Of a stretch of DNA of 35,261 nucleotides, positions 22,554 to 30,780 are shown piece after piece. The stretch is from Alphaproteobacteria bacterium (GTDB lineage: Bacteria; Pseudomonadota; Alphaproteobacteria; Geminicoccales; Geminicoccaceae), in the NCBI GenBank assembly GCA_009908425.1, contig JAAAPF010000020.1:1-35261 (forward strand), in the 5' to 3' direction. Position numbers and translations under genes: made by a program. The first letter of the stretch is position 1, and every line of letters begins with the position of its first letter. The notes under the pieces are model-generated. The model did not search any database, was not told the DNA's origin, and was given only the letters and a program-made list of their open reading frames with translations.

Positions 22554-23780
22554 TCAGTCCTCCTTGGGGCCGGCGACCACGCCGCCGTCGTGCAGTCGTC
22601 CGACCTCGCCCTCGCTCATCCCGAGCGTCTCCAAGAGGATCTCGTCGGTGTGCTCGCCCAGACGCGGGGCGCGTCGCACCGGCAAGCGCGGGTGCTCGCC
22701 GAACTGTAGCGGCGAGCCGGGCATCAGATAGTCGCCGATCCCCGGCTGGTTGACGTTGGCGAACATGTCGTTCGCAGGCGAGCAGTCCGGGTCGTGCTCG
22801 GCCATCTCGCGCACGGTGTGGTAGGGCGCCCAGGTGATGCCGGCCTCGTTGAAGATCTTGCGGATCTCCGCCAGCATCCGGGTGGCGAACCAGGGCTCGA
22901 AAATCCGCGCGATCTCCCGCCGGGCACGGTAGCGGTCGCCCTCTTTCGAAAAGTCGAGGCCCAATCGTTGAGCCAGTTCCTCGAGCTGGGGGGCGACCCC
23001 GGTGACCTTGACCAGACTCGACCACTGACCCTTGGTCAACCCGACCACCATCAACCGCTTGCCGTCGAGCGTGCCGAAATCGCGGCCGAAGGAACCGTAG
23101 AGGTAGTTGCCGTCGCGCGGGCGGTCGATATCGTTGACGGTCACCTCGGCGAGGATGCCGAGATTGGCGACCATGGCGAGCGCGACGTCCTTCAGCGCCA
23201 GCTTGACCAGCTGGCCCCGGCCGGTGAGCCGGCGGTGGCGCTCGGCCGCCAACAGGCCCATCGCCGCCATCTGCCCGGAAATCAGGTCCCACGCGGGCAG
23301 GACGTGGTTCACCGGGCGTGGAAACACGTTCGGGCCGGTCATGTAGGGCATGCCGACCTGCGGGTTGACGGTGTAGTCGACCTCCGAGGTGCCGTCGGCG
23401 CGGCCGGTGAGGTTGACCATCACCAGGTCCTCGCGCTCCTTCTTCAGCGCCTCGTAGCCCAGCCAGCCCCGGGCCGGAAAGTTGGTGAGGAACAGCCCGC
23501 CCTCGTCGCCGGGCGCGGCGATCAGCCGGGTCAGCAACTCCTGGCCCTCGGGTCGCTTGAAATCGACCGCGATCGAGCGCTTGCCCTTGTTGAGCCCGGC
23601 CCAGAACAGGCTGTGCTTGCCGTCGAGGGTGACCGGCCAGCGCAGATAGTCGAGGCCGCCACCGATCGGATCGAAGCGGATCACGTCCGCTCCCATCTGG
23701 GCGAGCGTCATGCCACCCAACGGCATGGCCACGAACGCCGAGCCCTCGACGACGCGCAAACCCGACAAGATGCCCTGCAT
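22554..23780 (-). CDS. mct: CaiB/BaiF CoA-transferase, mesaconyl-CoA C1-C4 transferase-like
   Basis: This 408-residue class III CoA-transferase closely resembles the Chloroflexus mesaconyl-C1-CoA C4-CoA transferase (2-methylfumaryl-CoA isomerase) as I recall it. Shared blocks are GILSGLRVVEGSAFVAMPLG, DVIRFDPIGGGLDYLRWPVT, HSLFWAGLNKGKRSIAVDF, FLTNFPARGWLGYE, SEVDYTVNPQVGMPYMTGP and PRLGEHTDEILLETLGMSE. Mct moves CoA within mesaconate from C1 to C4 in glyoxylate/propionyl-CoA co-assimilation. The ATG at 23780 has AGGAG eight bases upstream; residues upstream in frame do not look like the family. A Meh-like hydratase gene lies nearby on the same strand beyond an unrelated gene. Another CoA-transfer role is possible, since assignment is by likeness only. 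Confidence 0.85.
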   Translation of the reverse strand: MQGILSGLRVVEGSAFVAMPLGGMTLAQMGADVIRFDPIGGGLDYLRWPVTLDGKHSLFWAGLNKGKRSIAVDFKRPEGQELLTRLIAAPGDEGGLFLTNFPARGWLGYEALKKEREDLVMVNLTGRADGTSEVDYTVNPQVGMPYMTGPNVFPRPVNHVLPAWDLISGQMAAMGLLAAERHRRLTGRGQLVKLALKDVALAMVANLGILAEVTVNDIDRPRDGNYLYGSFGRDFGTLDGKRLMVVGLTKGQWSSLVKVTGVAPQLEELAQRLGLDFSKEGDRYRARREIARIFEPWFATRMLAEIRKIFNEAGITWAPYHTVREMAEHDPDCSPANDMFANVNQPGIGDYLMPGSPLQFGEHPRLPVRRAPRLGEHTDEILLETLGMSEGEVGRLHDGGVVAGPKED

Positions 23781-23812
23781 CCGCGATCTCCTGACACGAT
23801 TTCTGCGACACT

Positions 23813-23840
23813 TTAGTACGAGCGGGGGCGGGCCGGGCAA
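23813..23840 (-). promoter_or_regulatory. Possible promoter of the CoA-transferase gene
   Basis: On the minus strand TTGCCC (23840-23835) is followed after 16 bases by TACTAA (23818-23813). The CoA-transferase ATG is 32 bases further. The -35 matches four of six bases and the -10 three of six. Confidence 0.35.
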
Positions 23841-23940
23841 GAGCGGAACCACCCGCCGCTACCGTGATCGCGCTCCCGTCGACGGCCCCGCGATGCTATA
23901 CGAATACCATCTGCGGTCCAACCGCGGTCGGGAGGTCGAC

Positions 23941-24525
23941 ATGCAAACACCGGTGGAACTGGTTTTCGACGACGTCGATTCGGCGCCCGCCGTCGAACAA
24001 CGGGTGCGCAAACGGGTGCGCCGTCTGGAGCGCTTCTACGCCGGCATCACCAGCTGCCACGTCGCGCTGAGCACGCCGCACCGCCACCAGCGCAAGGGCC
24101 GCCATTGGAGCGTGCGGATCGAGCTGCGGGTACCGGGAACCGAGCTCGTCGCCTCGCGCGAGCCCGGCGACGTCGAGGCGCACGAAGACCTGTTGGTCGC
24201 CATCCGCGACGCTTTCGACGCCATGGAGCGCGAGCTCCAGGCCTGGCACGCCAAGGTTCGAGGCGACGTCAAGATCCACGTCCCGCCGCCCCAGGGCCGC
24301 ATCCGGGAACTCGACCGGCAACGCGGCTTCGGCCAGATCGCGATGACCGACGGCCGGCTGGTCTATTTCCACCGCAACAGTGTGGTCCAGCCCGACTTCG
24401 ACGCCCTGCAGCCGGGCGACCCGGTGGAGGTGGTGGTCCAAGCCAAGGAGAGCGACCTCGGCCCGCAGGCCAGCACCGTCCGGCGCATCGGCGCCCTCGA
24501 ATTCGTGCCCGAGCCGCAAGCCTGA
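23941..24525 (+). CDS. HPF/RaiA-like ribosome-associated protein fused to a cold-shock domain
   Basis: This 194-residue protein has two parts. Residues 1-105 are an S30AE/HPF domain (VELVFDDVDSAPAVEQRVRK to AFDAMERELQAW) of the type that binds the ribosomal A/P sites during dormancy. Residues 118-185 form a cold-shock-like OB domain, with RGFGQIAM standing for the RNP1 motif and VYFHRNSV for RNP2. The linker around 108-117 has a proline run. GGAGG precedes the ATG by five bases, and the open frame upstream overlaps the CoA-transferase promoter and is not used. The long-HPF C-terminal dimer domain is absent. Ribosome hibernation or RNA-chaperone activity under stress is inferred from the domains. 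Confidence 0.9.
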   Translation: MQTPVELVFDDVDSAPAVEQRVRKRVRRLERFYAGITSCHVALSTPHRHQRKGRHWSVRIELRVPGTELVASREPGDVEAHEDLLVAIRDAFDAMERELQAWHAKVRGDVKIHVPPPQGRIRELDRQRGFGQIAMTDGRLVYFHRNSVVQPDFDALQPGDPVEVVVQAKESDLGPQASTVRRIGALEFVPEPQA

Positions 24526-24571
24526 GCGGGCGGCGCCGTCGCCGCGGCCGGCGGTGTGCCGGGGGCCCGCC

Positions 24572-25444
24572 TCAATCGGCGCCGGCGAAGCCGACCTCGG
24601 CGGTCATCGCGACCTGGCCGTCGGCTCGGACCGCGCGGAGCTGGTAGCCCGCACCGTCGGCGTCGGCGACGAAGCGCAGCGGCTGGTTGACGAAGGCCGG
24701 TCGCCGCGCCCGGAAGCTGAAGCGATCGGCGTTGCGGCCCCGGGTCCGCATGGCGAGGTCGAGCAGCTTGGAGGCGATGAAGGGACCGTGGACCACCAAT
24801 GCGGGATAGCCCTCGACCCCGGTGGCGTAGGGCTGATCGTAGTGGATGCGGTGGCCGTTGAAGGTCACCGCCGAGAAGCGGAACAGGTCGACCTCGTCGG
24901 GGGTGAAGTCTTCCATGGTCTCCCCGCTCGGCAGCTCGCTCGGCGGCACCGGCGCCGGCAGCGGTACCGCCCCGCCGGGCTCGAGATAGACGATGGTCTG
25001 GCGTTCCTCGAGCACCGGCGCGCCCTCCTGGGCGAAGAGCATCACCAGCTCGACGAAGATCAAGTCGCCCTGCGCGCCCGCCTTGCGCTCGACGCTCTCG
25101 ATCGTGGTCGTCTTGGTGGTCTCGACCCCGAGCCGGACGTCGCCGAGGCGCTGCATCGTGCCGCCCGCGAACATGCGCCGCTCGAGGCGGATCGCCGGGA
25201 TGAAACCGCCGCGCACGGGATGCCCGTCGGGGCCGGTCGTGCCCTTGGTGACGACGGGCAGAAAGAAGCCCCATTGCCGCCCGAGCGCCAGGGTGTCGCG
25301 GGTGGGATAGTGGACGTCGCCGAGCGTGCTCGAGAACCGGGCCGCGATCTCCGGCGCGAGCGTAGCCGTCTCCTCCATGCGGCGGCCCACCGCCGCCTCG
25401 TAATGGGCGATCTCCTCCGCCGTCAGCGCCGTCTCCGCCGTCAT
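24572..25444 (-). CDS. HTD2/MaoC-type hydratase, mesaconyl-C4-CoA hydratase-like
   Basis: This 290-residue protein is of the COG3777 hot-dog dehydratase group. The N-terminal FAS1-like dehydratase half runs to about residue 150 (LGRQWGFFLPV, GGFIPAIRLERRMFAGGTMQ). The C-terminal half carries FRFSAVTFNGHRIHYDQPYA and PALVVHGPF, where the Asp/His pair near HRIHYDQPYA is the usual catalytic region. Relatives include mesaconyl-C4-CoA hydratase (Meh), itaconyl-CoA hydratase and 3-hydroxyacyl-thioester dehydratases. The nearby Mct-like gene favours Meh, which makes citramalyl-CoA. The ATG at 25444 starts the family N-terminus (MTAETALTAEEI); the open frame further upstream runs into the promoter region of the divergent reductase gene. 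No gene symbol is given because other acyl-CoA substrates remain possible. Confidence 0.82.
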   Translation of the reverse strand: MTAETALTAEEIAHYEAAVGRRMEETATLAPEIAARFSSTLGDVHYPTRDTLALGRQWGFFLPVVTKGTTGPDGHPVRGGFIPAIRLERRMFAGGTMQRLGDVRLGVETTKTTTIESVERKAGAQGDLIFVELVMLFAQEGAPVLEERQTIVYLEPGGAVPLPAPVPPSELPSGETMEDFTPDEVDLFRFSAVTFNGHRIHYDQPYATGVEGYPALVVHGPFIASKLLDLAMRTRGRNADRFSFRARRPAFVNQPLRFVADADGAGYQLRAVRADGQVAMTAEVGFAGAD

Positions 25445-25625
25445 GGCCTCGCGCCTCCCCGTCGCACACCTTCCGATATCCGCAGGCTTAACGGCGCCGA
25501 CGCGCGCCCGGCAAGCCCGCGAACGCCGCACGGCCCGCTGCAACCTCTGCGACGAGGGCGCATCGAAGACGGCGTACGGCGAACGCGTTAGGTTGCACCG
25601 CGCCCGCCCAGCGAGAGGAAAGTCC

Positions 25626-27011
25626 ATGGCCTTCGACTTCGATCTCTTCGTCATCGGTGCCGGTTCCGGCGGGGTGCGCGCCGCCCGGATCGCGGCGGCC
25701 CACGGGGCGCGGGTGGCGATCGCCGAGCGTCAGTACCTCGGCGGCACCTGCGTCAACGTCGGCTGCGTGCCGAAGAAGCTGATGACCTTCGCGGCCTCCT
25801 ACGCTCACCATCTGGAGGACGCCGCCGGCTTCGGCTGGCAGGTCGGCGACGCCCGCCACGACTGGAGCACGCTGATCCGCAACAAGGACCGTGAGATCGA
25901 CCGCTTGAACCGGACCTACGCGCGGCTGTTGGAGGGGCCCGGGGCGCGCGTCTTCTGGGGCGACGCGGTGATCGCGGGGCCGAACACGGTGCGCATCGGT
26001 GCGGAGACCGTCACCGCCGCGAAGATCCTGGTCGCGACCGGCGGTCGGCCCGTTTTACCGGAGGTTCCCGGCGCTAGGGAGCACGGCATCACCTCCGACG
26101 ACGTCTTCTACCTCGAGCGGATGCCCGAGCGCGTCGTGGTCGTCGGTGCCGGCTACATCGGCATCGAGTTCGCCGGCATCTTCGCCCGTCTCGGCTCCGA
26201 GGTGACGATGGCGCACCGCGGCCGCATGATCCTCAACGACAATTTCGACCTCGACGCCCGCCGGGTCTTGCAGGACGAGCTCGAAAAGCAGGGCGTCGTC
26301 TACGCCTTCGACTGCAAGATCACCGGGGTCGAGCAGAGCGCGGGCGGGCTGTTGGTGCACCGCTCGAACTGTGCGGCGATCGAGGTCGACCAGATCCTCT
26401 TCGCCACCGGACGGGCGCCGAACACCCAGGGCCTCGGCCTCGAGGAGGTCGGCGTCGAGCTGCGTGGCAACGGGGCGGTGCACGTCGACGACGAGGACCG
26501 CACCAACGTGCCGTCGATCCACGCCATCGGCGACGTCACCGACCGCGTCCAGCTCACGCCGGTGGCCACCGCCGAGGGGCATGCCTTCGCCGACCGCCAT
26601 TTCGGGCCGGCGCGGCGCGAGGTGACGTACGACAACATCCCCACCGCCGTCTTCGCCAACCCGCCGGTGGCGCAGGTCGGCCTCACCGAAGAGCAGGCGA
26701 TCGCCCGCTTCGGCGACGACCTCGACGTCTATCAGGCCGAGTTCAAGGCGATGCGCTTCGCGCTCGCCGAGCGCGACGAGAAGACGTTGATGAAGCTGAT
26801 CGTGCAGACCTCGACCGACCGCGTGGTCGGCGCGCACATGGTCGGCCAGGACGCGCCCGAGATCATCCAGGGCTTCGCCGTCGCGGTGAAGATGGGCGCC
26901 ACCAAGGCCGACTTCGACGCCACCATCGGCATCCATCCAACCTCCGCGGAGGAGTTCGTCACCCTGCGCACCCGCCGTCCGCCGCGCACCGCCGAGGCCG
27001 CCGCCGGCTGA
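25626..27011 (+). CDS. gor: Glutathione reductase
   Basis: This 461-residue FAD disulfide oxidoreductase reduces glutathione disulfide with NADPH. It has the FAD motif VIGAGSGGVRAARIAA (9-24), the redox pair C42/C47 in GGTCVNVGCVPKK, the NAD(P)-binding GAGYIGIEFAGIFARLGSEV followed by HR in TMAHRGRM, the second FAD motif IHAIGDVTDR and the active-site HPTSAEE near the end. The spacing and HPTSAEEFVTLR are typical of glutathione reductase rather than lipoamide or mercuric reductase. AGAGGAAAG lies just before the ATG at 25626. The gene diverges from the hydratase gene and is monocistronic. With glyoxalase I it indicates glutathione use. Confidence 0.95.
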   Translation: MAFDFDLFVIGAGSGGVRAARIAAAHGARVAIAERQYLGGTCVNVGCVPKKLMTFAASYAHHLEDAAGFGWQVGDARHDWSTLIRNKDREIDRLNRTYARLLEGPGARVFWGDAVIAGPNTVRIGAETVTAAKILVATGGRPVLPEVPGAREHGITSDDVFYLERMPERVVVVGAGYIGIEFAGIFARLGSEVTMAHRGRMILNDNFDLDARRVLQDELEKQGVVYAFDCKITGVEQSAGGLLVHRSNCAAIEVDQILFATGRAPNTQGLGLEEVGVELRGNGAVHVDDEDRTNVPSIHAIGDVTDRVQLTPVATAEGHAFADRHFGPARREVTYDNIPTAVFANPPVAQVGLTEEQAIARFGDDLDVYQAEFKAMRFALAERDEKTLMKLIVQTSTDRVVGAHMVGQDAPEIIQGFAVAVKMGATKADFDATIGIHPTSAEEFVTLRTRRPPRTAEAAAG

Positions 27012-27017
27012 TCGCTC

Positions 27018-27040
27018 GACGCCGGCGACGCCTCGGCGTT
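27018..27040. terminator. Hairpin between convergent gor and lipocalin genes
   Basis: GACGCCG (27018-27024) and CGGCGTT (27034-27040) form a seven-base stem with one G-T pair and a nine-base loop. It fills the 28-base gap between the two convergent stop codons and may serve both strands. No T-run follows, so it is only a candidate. Confidence 0.3.
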
Positions 27041-27636
27041 CAGTCGGCTTCGGCGGTCCATTCGCAAAGCGGCGTTTCCGCGCCGCCCGGCCGGCGTGGG
27101 GTGCGCAGCAGGCGGCAGGTGTCGTAGCCGGCGGCGGCGTAGGCCGCCTCGATCTCGGCGAGGGTGGCCGGCTCGAGTTCCGGCTCGCGGGCGAGGATCC
27201 AGGCGTAGTCGCGCGAGGGGTGCGCCACCGCCGACCAACGGTAGTCGTCGTCGAGGGCGATGACGACGTAGTCGCCCGCGGCGAACCAGCGCCAGCCCCC
27301 CAGCAGCCTCACGAAGGTGACCTCGAGCGCGGCGACGTCGGGGGCCTCGGTGAAGCGCGCCCGGCCGATCGCTTGATCGAGCGTGCCGTCGGCGGTGCGG
27401 CAGGCGTTGAGCACGCGCAGGCGGTCCGGCTCGTCGCCGCGGTTGTAGGTCGCCGTCACGTCGTAGGCGCACTGGTCTTGAAACCACGCCGGGATCGCCG
27501 CGATCTGGCGCCACTGGCCGAGATAGCGCTCGGGCTCGAAGCCGCGCACCGGCTCCACGGTCTGCGCCGTGGCGGCGGTGGCGGCCGCGATCGCGGTGGT
27601 GACGACGACGGCGCAAAGCGTGCGGGCGACGGGCAT
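27040..27636 (-). CDS. Bacterial lipocalin (Blc-like), secreted form
   Basis: This 198-residue protein has a signal peptide (MPVARTLCAVVV onwards, cleavage likely after ATA at about residue 24) and one lipocalin barrel. The GXW motif is G40-Q-W42 in RYLGQWRQIA, and later blocks are GDYVVIALDDDYRWSAV and YAWILAREPELEP, close to Blc. Blc proteins bind lysophospholipids and fatty acids and are made under membrane stress. No lipobox Cys follows the signal peptide, so this one is probably free in the periplasm rather than an outer-membrane lipoprotein. The ATG at 27636 gives the signal peptide; it lies 17 bases from the ureohydrolase stop on the same strand. Confidence 0.88.
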   Translation of the reverse strand: MPVARTLCAVVVTTAIAAATAATAQTVEPVRGFEPERYLGQWRQIAAIPAWFQDQCAYDVTATYNRGDEPDRLRVLNACRTADGTLDQAIGRARFTEAPDVAALEVTFVRLLGGWRWFAAGDYVVIALDDDYRWSAVAHPSRDYAWILAREPELEPATLAEIEAAYAAAGYDTCRLLRTPRRPGGAETPLCEWTAEAD

Positions 27637-27653
27637 GACGGCCTTTCGCGGGC

Positions 27654-28622
27654 TCAGGGACGGCGGCGGTGGACGCCGTCGGCGAGGACGCAGAGGAGCT
27701 CGAACATCAGGTTGGCGCCGACCCAGGCGGTGTTGCCGCCGGCGTCCCAGGGCGGGCTGACCTCGACGAGGTCGGCGCCTACCACCTCGAGGCCGGTCAG
27801 GCGGCGGATCAGCCGCTGCGCCTGCTGCACCCACAGGCCCCCGACCTCCGGCGTGCCGGTGCCGGGCGCCTGGCTGGGGTCGATGGCGTCGATGTCGAAG
27901 CTGACGTAGATCGGCTCCTTGCCGACCAGGCGGCGGGCCTCGTCCATGACGTCGTCGACGCCGCGGTCGAAGACCTCCTCGACCGCGATCTGGCGGATGC
28001 CGTGTTCATCGGCGAAGTCGACGTCGCTCATGTCGATGGAGCTGCCGCGCAGCCCGATCTGGACGATCCGCCGGGGGTCCAACAGCCCCTGCTCGACGGC
28101 CCGGCGGAAGGGCGTGCCGTGGCTGTCGAAACCGCCGAAATAGGGCGGGTAGAGGTCGGAGTGGGCGTCGACGTGGATCATCCCGAGCGGGCCGTCGGCG
28201 GCGAGCGCCTCCAGGATCGGCCACGAGATGAAATGGTCGCCGCCGGCCGTGAGCGGCACCACCCCGGCGGCCGCTATGTCGCGGTAGTAGGCGACGATGC
28301 GCCGGCGCGAGTCGTCAAGGCTGACCGGGTTGATCAGCACGTCGCCGAGATCGGCGCAACGGGCGAGATGGAAGGGGGCGACGCGGGTGGCCTGGTTGAC
28401 CAGCCGGATCATGGTGGAGAGGTCGCGCAGCTGGCGGGGTCCGTGGCGCGCGCCGGGGCGGTTCGACGTCGCGCTGTCGAAGGGCACGCCGATCAGGGCG
28501 ATGTCGACGTCGTCGAGCTCGGCCGCCGCGCGGTGGGGCAGGCGCATGAAGGTGGGGATGCCCGCGAAGCGCGGCAGCACGTTGCCCGGCACCGGCAAAA
28601 AGCGCTCGTCGACGGCCTCCAT
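27654..28622 (-). CDS. Ureohydrolase (agmatinase/guanidinobutyrase family)
   Basis: This 322-residue Mn-dependent hydrolase of the arginase superfamily splits a guanidino compound into an amine and urea. All six metal ligands are visible: H130 (GGDHF), D152, H154 and D156 (DAHSD), and D243 and D245 (FDIDAIDP). GVPFDSATSNRPGARHGP and HGTPFRRA are typical of agmatinase and guanidinobutyrase. The HGTPFRRAVEQGLL block leans toward guanidinobutyrase, but substrate cannot be fixed. GGGAG stands six bases before the ATG at 28622; a GTG one codon earlier is too close to it. It lies between nhaA and the lipocalin gene on the same strand with short gaps. Confidence 0.9.
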   Translation of the reverse strand: MEAVDERFLPVPGNVLPRFAGIPTFMRLPHRAAAELDDVDIALIGVPFDSATSNRPGARHGPRQLRDLSTMIRLVNQATRVAPFHLARCADLGDVLINPVSLDDSRRRIVAYYRDIAAAGVVPLTAGGDHFISWPILEALAADGPLGMIHVDAHSDLYPPYFGGFDSHGTPFRRAVEQGLLDPRRIVQIGLRGSSIDMSDVDFADEHGIRQIAVEEVFDRGVDDVMDEARRLVGKEPIYVSFDIDAIDPSQAPGTGTPEVGGLWVQQAQRLIRRLTGLEVVGADLVEVSPPWDAGGNTAWVGANLMFELLCVLADGVHRRRP

Positions 28623-28647
28623 CACCGGCTCCCGTCGCCCGCCCGGG

Positions 28648-30012
28648 TCAGTGGCCCGCCTCCGCCGTGGCGCTCTGCGGCGGCGCGTGGGCGAAGGCGC
28701 GGGCCAGCAGCAGGAAGCCCAGGACGGCGGAGATCACCGAGGCGCCGAGGACGCCGAGCTTGGCCTGGTCGAGTTCGATGTTGGCGCCGAAGGCGAGGTT
28801 GGCGACGAACAGCGCCATCGTGAAGCCGATGCCGCCGAGACAGCCGATACCGACGATGCCCATCCAGTTGCCGCCGCGCGGAAACGCCGCGAGGCCGGTG
28901 ACGATCGCGACCCAGGCGCACAGCGCGATGCCCAGGGGTTTGCCGATCAACAGGCCGAAGAACGCGCCGATGGTCGGCAGACCGATCAACGAGGCGTGCG
29001 CCGCGGCCTCGCCCGCGCCGGCGCCGCCGTGGCCGCCGCCGCCGAGCGCCACCCCGGCGTTGAAAACTGCGAAGACCGGCATGATGACGAAGGCGACCCA
29101 GGGGCTCAGATTGTGCTCGAAGGTCATCAACGGGCTCTGTACCCGGTCGACCAGGTAGCTGATCCGCTCCACCTTGACGTCCACGCCCCCCGACGACGGC
29201 AGCATCATCTCGCGCACCTCCGCTTCGAGGTCGCGCGGCGGCAGCTTGCCCCCCAGCGGGATCGCCAACGCCATGAGCACGCCGGCGATCGTCGCGTGCA
29301 CCCCGCTCTGCAACATGAAGTACCAGCACACTAGCCCGATCAGAAAGAACATGCCGGCGCGGGCGTGGCCGAAGCGGCCGTAGAGCATCGCGACCACCCA
29401 GACCCCGAGCGACAGCAAGAGCGCGGTGGTGTTGACGCTGTCGGTGTAGAACAGCGCGATCACCATCACCGCGCCGAGGTCGTCGACGATGGCGAGGGCC
29501 AAGAGGAAGACCTTGAGCCCCAACGGCACCCGGTCGCCGATGAGGGCGAGCACCCCGACGGCGAAGGCGATGTCGGTCGCCATCGGCACGCCCCAGCCGC
29601 GGATGGTCGGCTCGCCGAAGTTGATCGCGACGTAGATCAGCGCCGGCGCCACCATGCCGCCGACGGCGCCGGCGATCGGCAACGCCGCGCGCCGGAGCCC
29701 CGCCAGCTCGCCCACCATGAACTCGCGCTTGATCTCGAGGCCGACAACGAAAAAGAAGATCGCCATCAGCGCGTCGTTGACGAAGTGCGCGAGGCTCAGC
29801 TCCAGATGAAAGTCGCCGAAGACGACGGCGGTGTGCAGGTGCTGCATCTCGAAGTAGGCGTTGGCCCACGGCGAGTTGGCCCAGCCGAAAGCGACCGCGG
29901 CGCACAGGATCAGCACCAGTCCACTCGCGCTCTGGCTGGAAAGGATACGCCGCAAGGGCGCGGTCAGGCGGTCGGTGACCGTGACCCGATCGGCGGGGCT
30001 GACGGCGGCCAT
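28648..30012 (-). CDS. nhaA: NhaA Na+/H+ antiporter
   Basis: This 454-residue inner-membrane protein of about 12 helices exchanges sodium for protons. The key aspartates are present: D147 in PMATDIAFA, and D177 and D178 in LAIVDDLGAV, matching D133, D163 and D164 of E. coli NhaA. Other marks are NDALMAIFFFVVGLEIKREF and GIGFTMALFVANLAF. A Gly/His/Ala-rich loop (GGGGHGGAGAGEAAAHA) lies between two later helices and is longer than in E. coli. The ATG at 30012 gives the usual N-terminus; the open frame upstream is not coding. It heads a minus-strand group with the ureohydrolase and lipocalin genes. Confidence 0.97.
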   Translation of the reverse strand: MAAVSPADRVTVTDRLTAPLRRILSSQSASGLVLILCAAVAFGWANSPWANAYFEMQHLHTAVVFGDFHLELSLAHFVNDALMAIFFFVVGLEIKREFMVGELAGLRRAALPIAGAVGGMVAPALIYVAINFGEPTIRGWGVPMATDIAFAVGVLALIGDRVPLGLKVFLLALAIVDDLGAVMVIALFYTDSVNTTALLLSLGVWVVAMLYGRFGHARAGMFFLIGLVCWYFMLQSGVHATIAGVLMALAIPLGGKLPPRDLEAEVREMMLPSSGGVDVKVERISYLVDRVQSPLMTFEHNLSPWVAFVIMPVFAVFNAGVALGGGGHGGAGAGEAAAHASLIGLPTIGAFFGLLIGKPLGIALCAWVAIVTGLAAFPRGGNWMGIVGIGCLGGIGFTMALFVANLAFGANIELDQAKLGVLGASVISAVLGFLLLARAFAHAPPQSATAEAGH

Positions 30013-30233
30013 GGCGGGTGTCCGTCCCGTGCTGGAGCTCGTGCCGGTTCTATGGCGACCCGTCGCCGGTGGGGTCAAGGGTCGGGGGGTGCGCTGCGAG
30101 CGCGGCGGCGGCGCGCGGCCGCGGCGACGGGTGGGCGCGGTGACCTCGCCCGACCCCGCCGGCGGCGCCGCTTGGGCCGGTTCTAAGAAGCCGGCCAACT
30201 CCCCGGCGCAGCGCGGTTTTGCCGAGGCGCGGC

Positions 30234-30261
30234 TTGACTTCCCGCACCCCGGGGGCATATT
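30234..30261 (+). promoter_or_regulatory. Promoter of the suf operon
   Basis: TTGACT (30234-30239) is followed after 16 bases by CATATT (30256-30261), matching five and four consensus bases. It lies about 40 bases before the regulator start, in the 289-base gap to divergent nhaA. The rest of that gap (30013-30233) shows no clear gene or repeat. Confidence 0.55.
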
Positions 30262-30263
30262 TC

Positions 30264-30307
30264 GATCAAAGCGAACCGCAACGGTCCTTATTGGAAGCGT
30301 TTTGATC
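30264..30307. repeat. Inverted repeat over the start of the suf regulator
   Basis: GATCAAAGCG (30264-30273) and CGTTTTGATC (30298-30307) are inverted copies with one mismatch, 24 bases apart. The right arm contains the proposed TTG start codon and the left arm lies just after the -10. This could be an operator or an mRNA hairpin that hides the start. Confidence 0.5.
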
Positions 30308-30778
30308 CGGCTATCCCGTATCGCCGATTACGGCATCGTACTGATGACCGAGCTGGCGCGAGGGCAGCGCTCGATGGCGACGCCCGAACTCGCCGAACGT
30401 ACGCGGATCGCCCAGCCGATGGCCGGCAAGATCCTGAAGACCCTGACCCGCGAGGGCCTTTTGGTGTCCCAGCGCGGGGCCAAGGGCGGTTACCAGCTGG
30501 CGCGTCAACCGTCGCTGGTCACCGTCGCTGAGATCATCGAGGCGCTCGACGGGCCGATCGCGCTCACCGCCTGCATCGAGGTCGGCGCGGGCGAATGCGG
30601 CATCGAGGAAATCTGTCCAGCCCGCTCGAACTGGCACCGGATCAACGCCGCCATCCGCGACGCGTTGGACGGAATCTCGCTCGGTGAGATGGCGCACGGC
30701 TGGCAACTCGGCCAAGGCGGCCTGCTTCTCGAACACTCGGCCCGCACCGCAGCGGCCGGATCCGAACTAGGGGACTGA
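30302..30778 (+). CDS. Rrf2-family regulator of SUF Fe-S assembly (IscR/SufR-like)
   Basis: This 158-residue winged-helix protein ([20 protein letters not shown], then the recognition region and KGGYQLAR) belongs to the Rrf2 group that precedes suf operons in proteobacteria. Three cysteines, C91, C99 and C105, resemble the cluster ligands of IscR (C92, C98, C104), so it probably senses Fe-S status and represses suf when clusters are sufficient. The TTG at 30302 gives the family N-terminus; no ATG or GTG is near in frame, and GGAAG stands four bases before it. The stop is two bases from the sufB ATG, so it is the first gene of the operon. Confidence 0.92.
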   Translation: MIRLSRIADYGIVLMTELARGQRSMATPELAERTRIAQPMAGKILKTLTREGLLVSQRGAKGGYQLARQPSLVTVAEIIEALDGPIALTACIEVGAGECGIEEICPARSNWHRINAAIRDALDGISLGEMAHGWQLGQGGLLLEHSARTAAAGSELGD

Positions 30779-30780
30779 GG

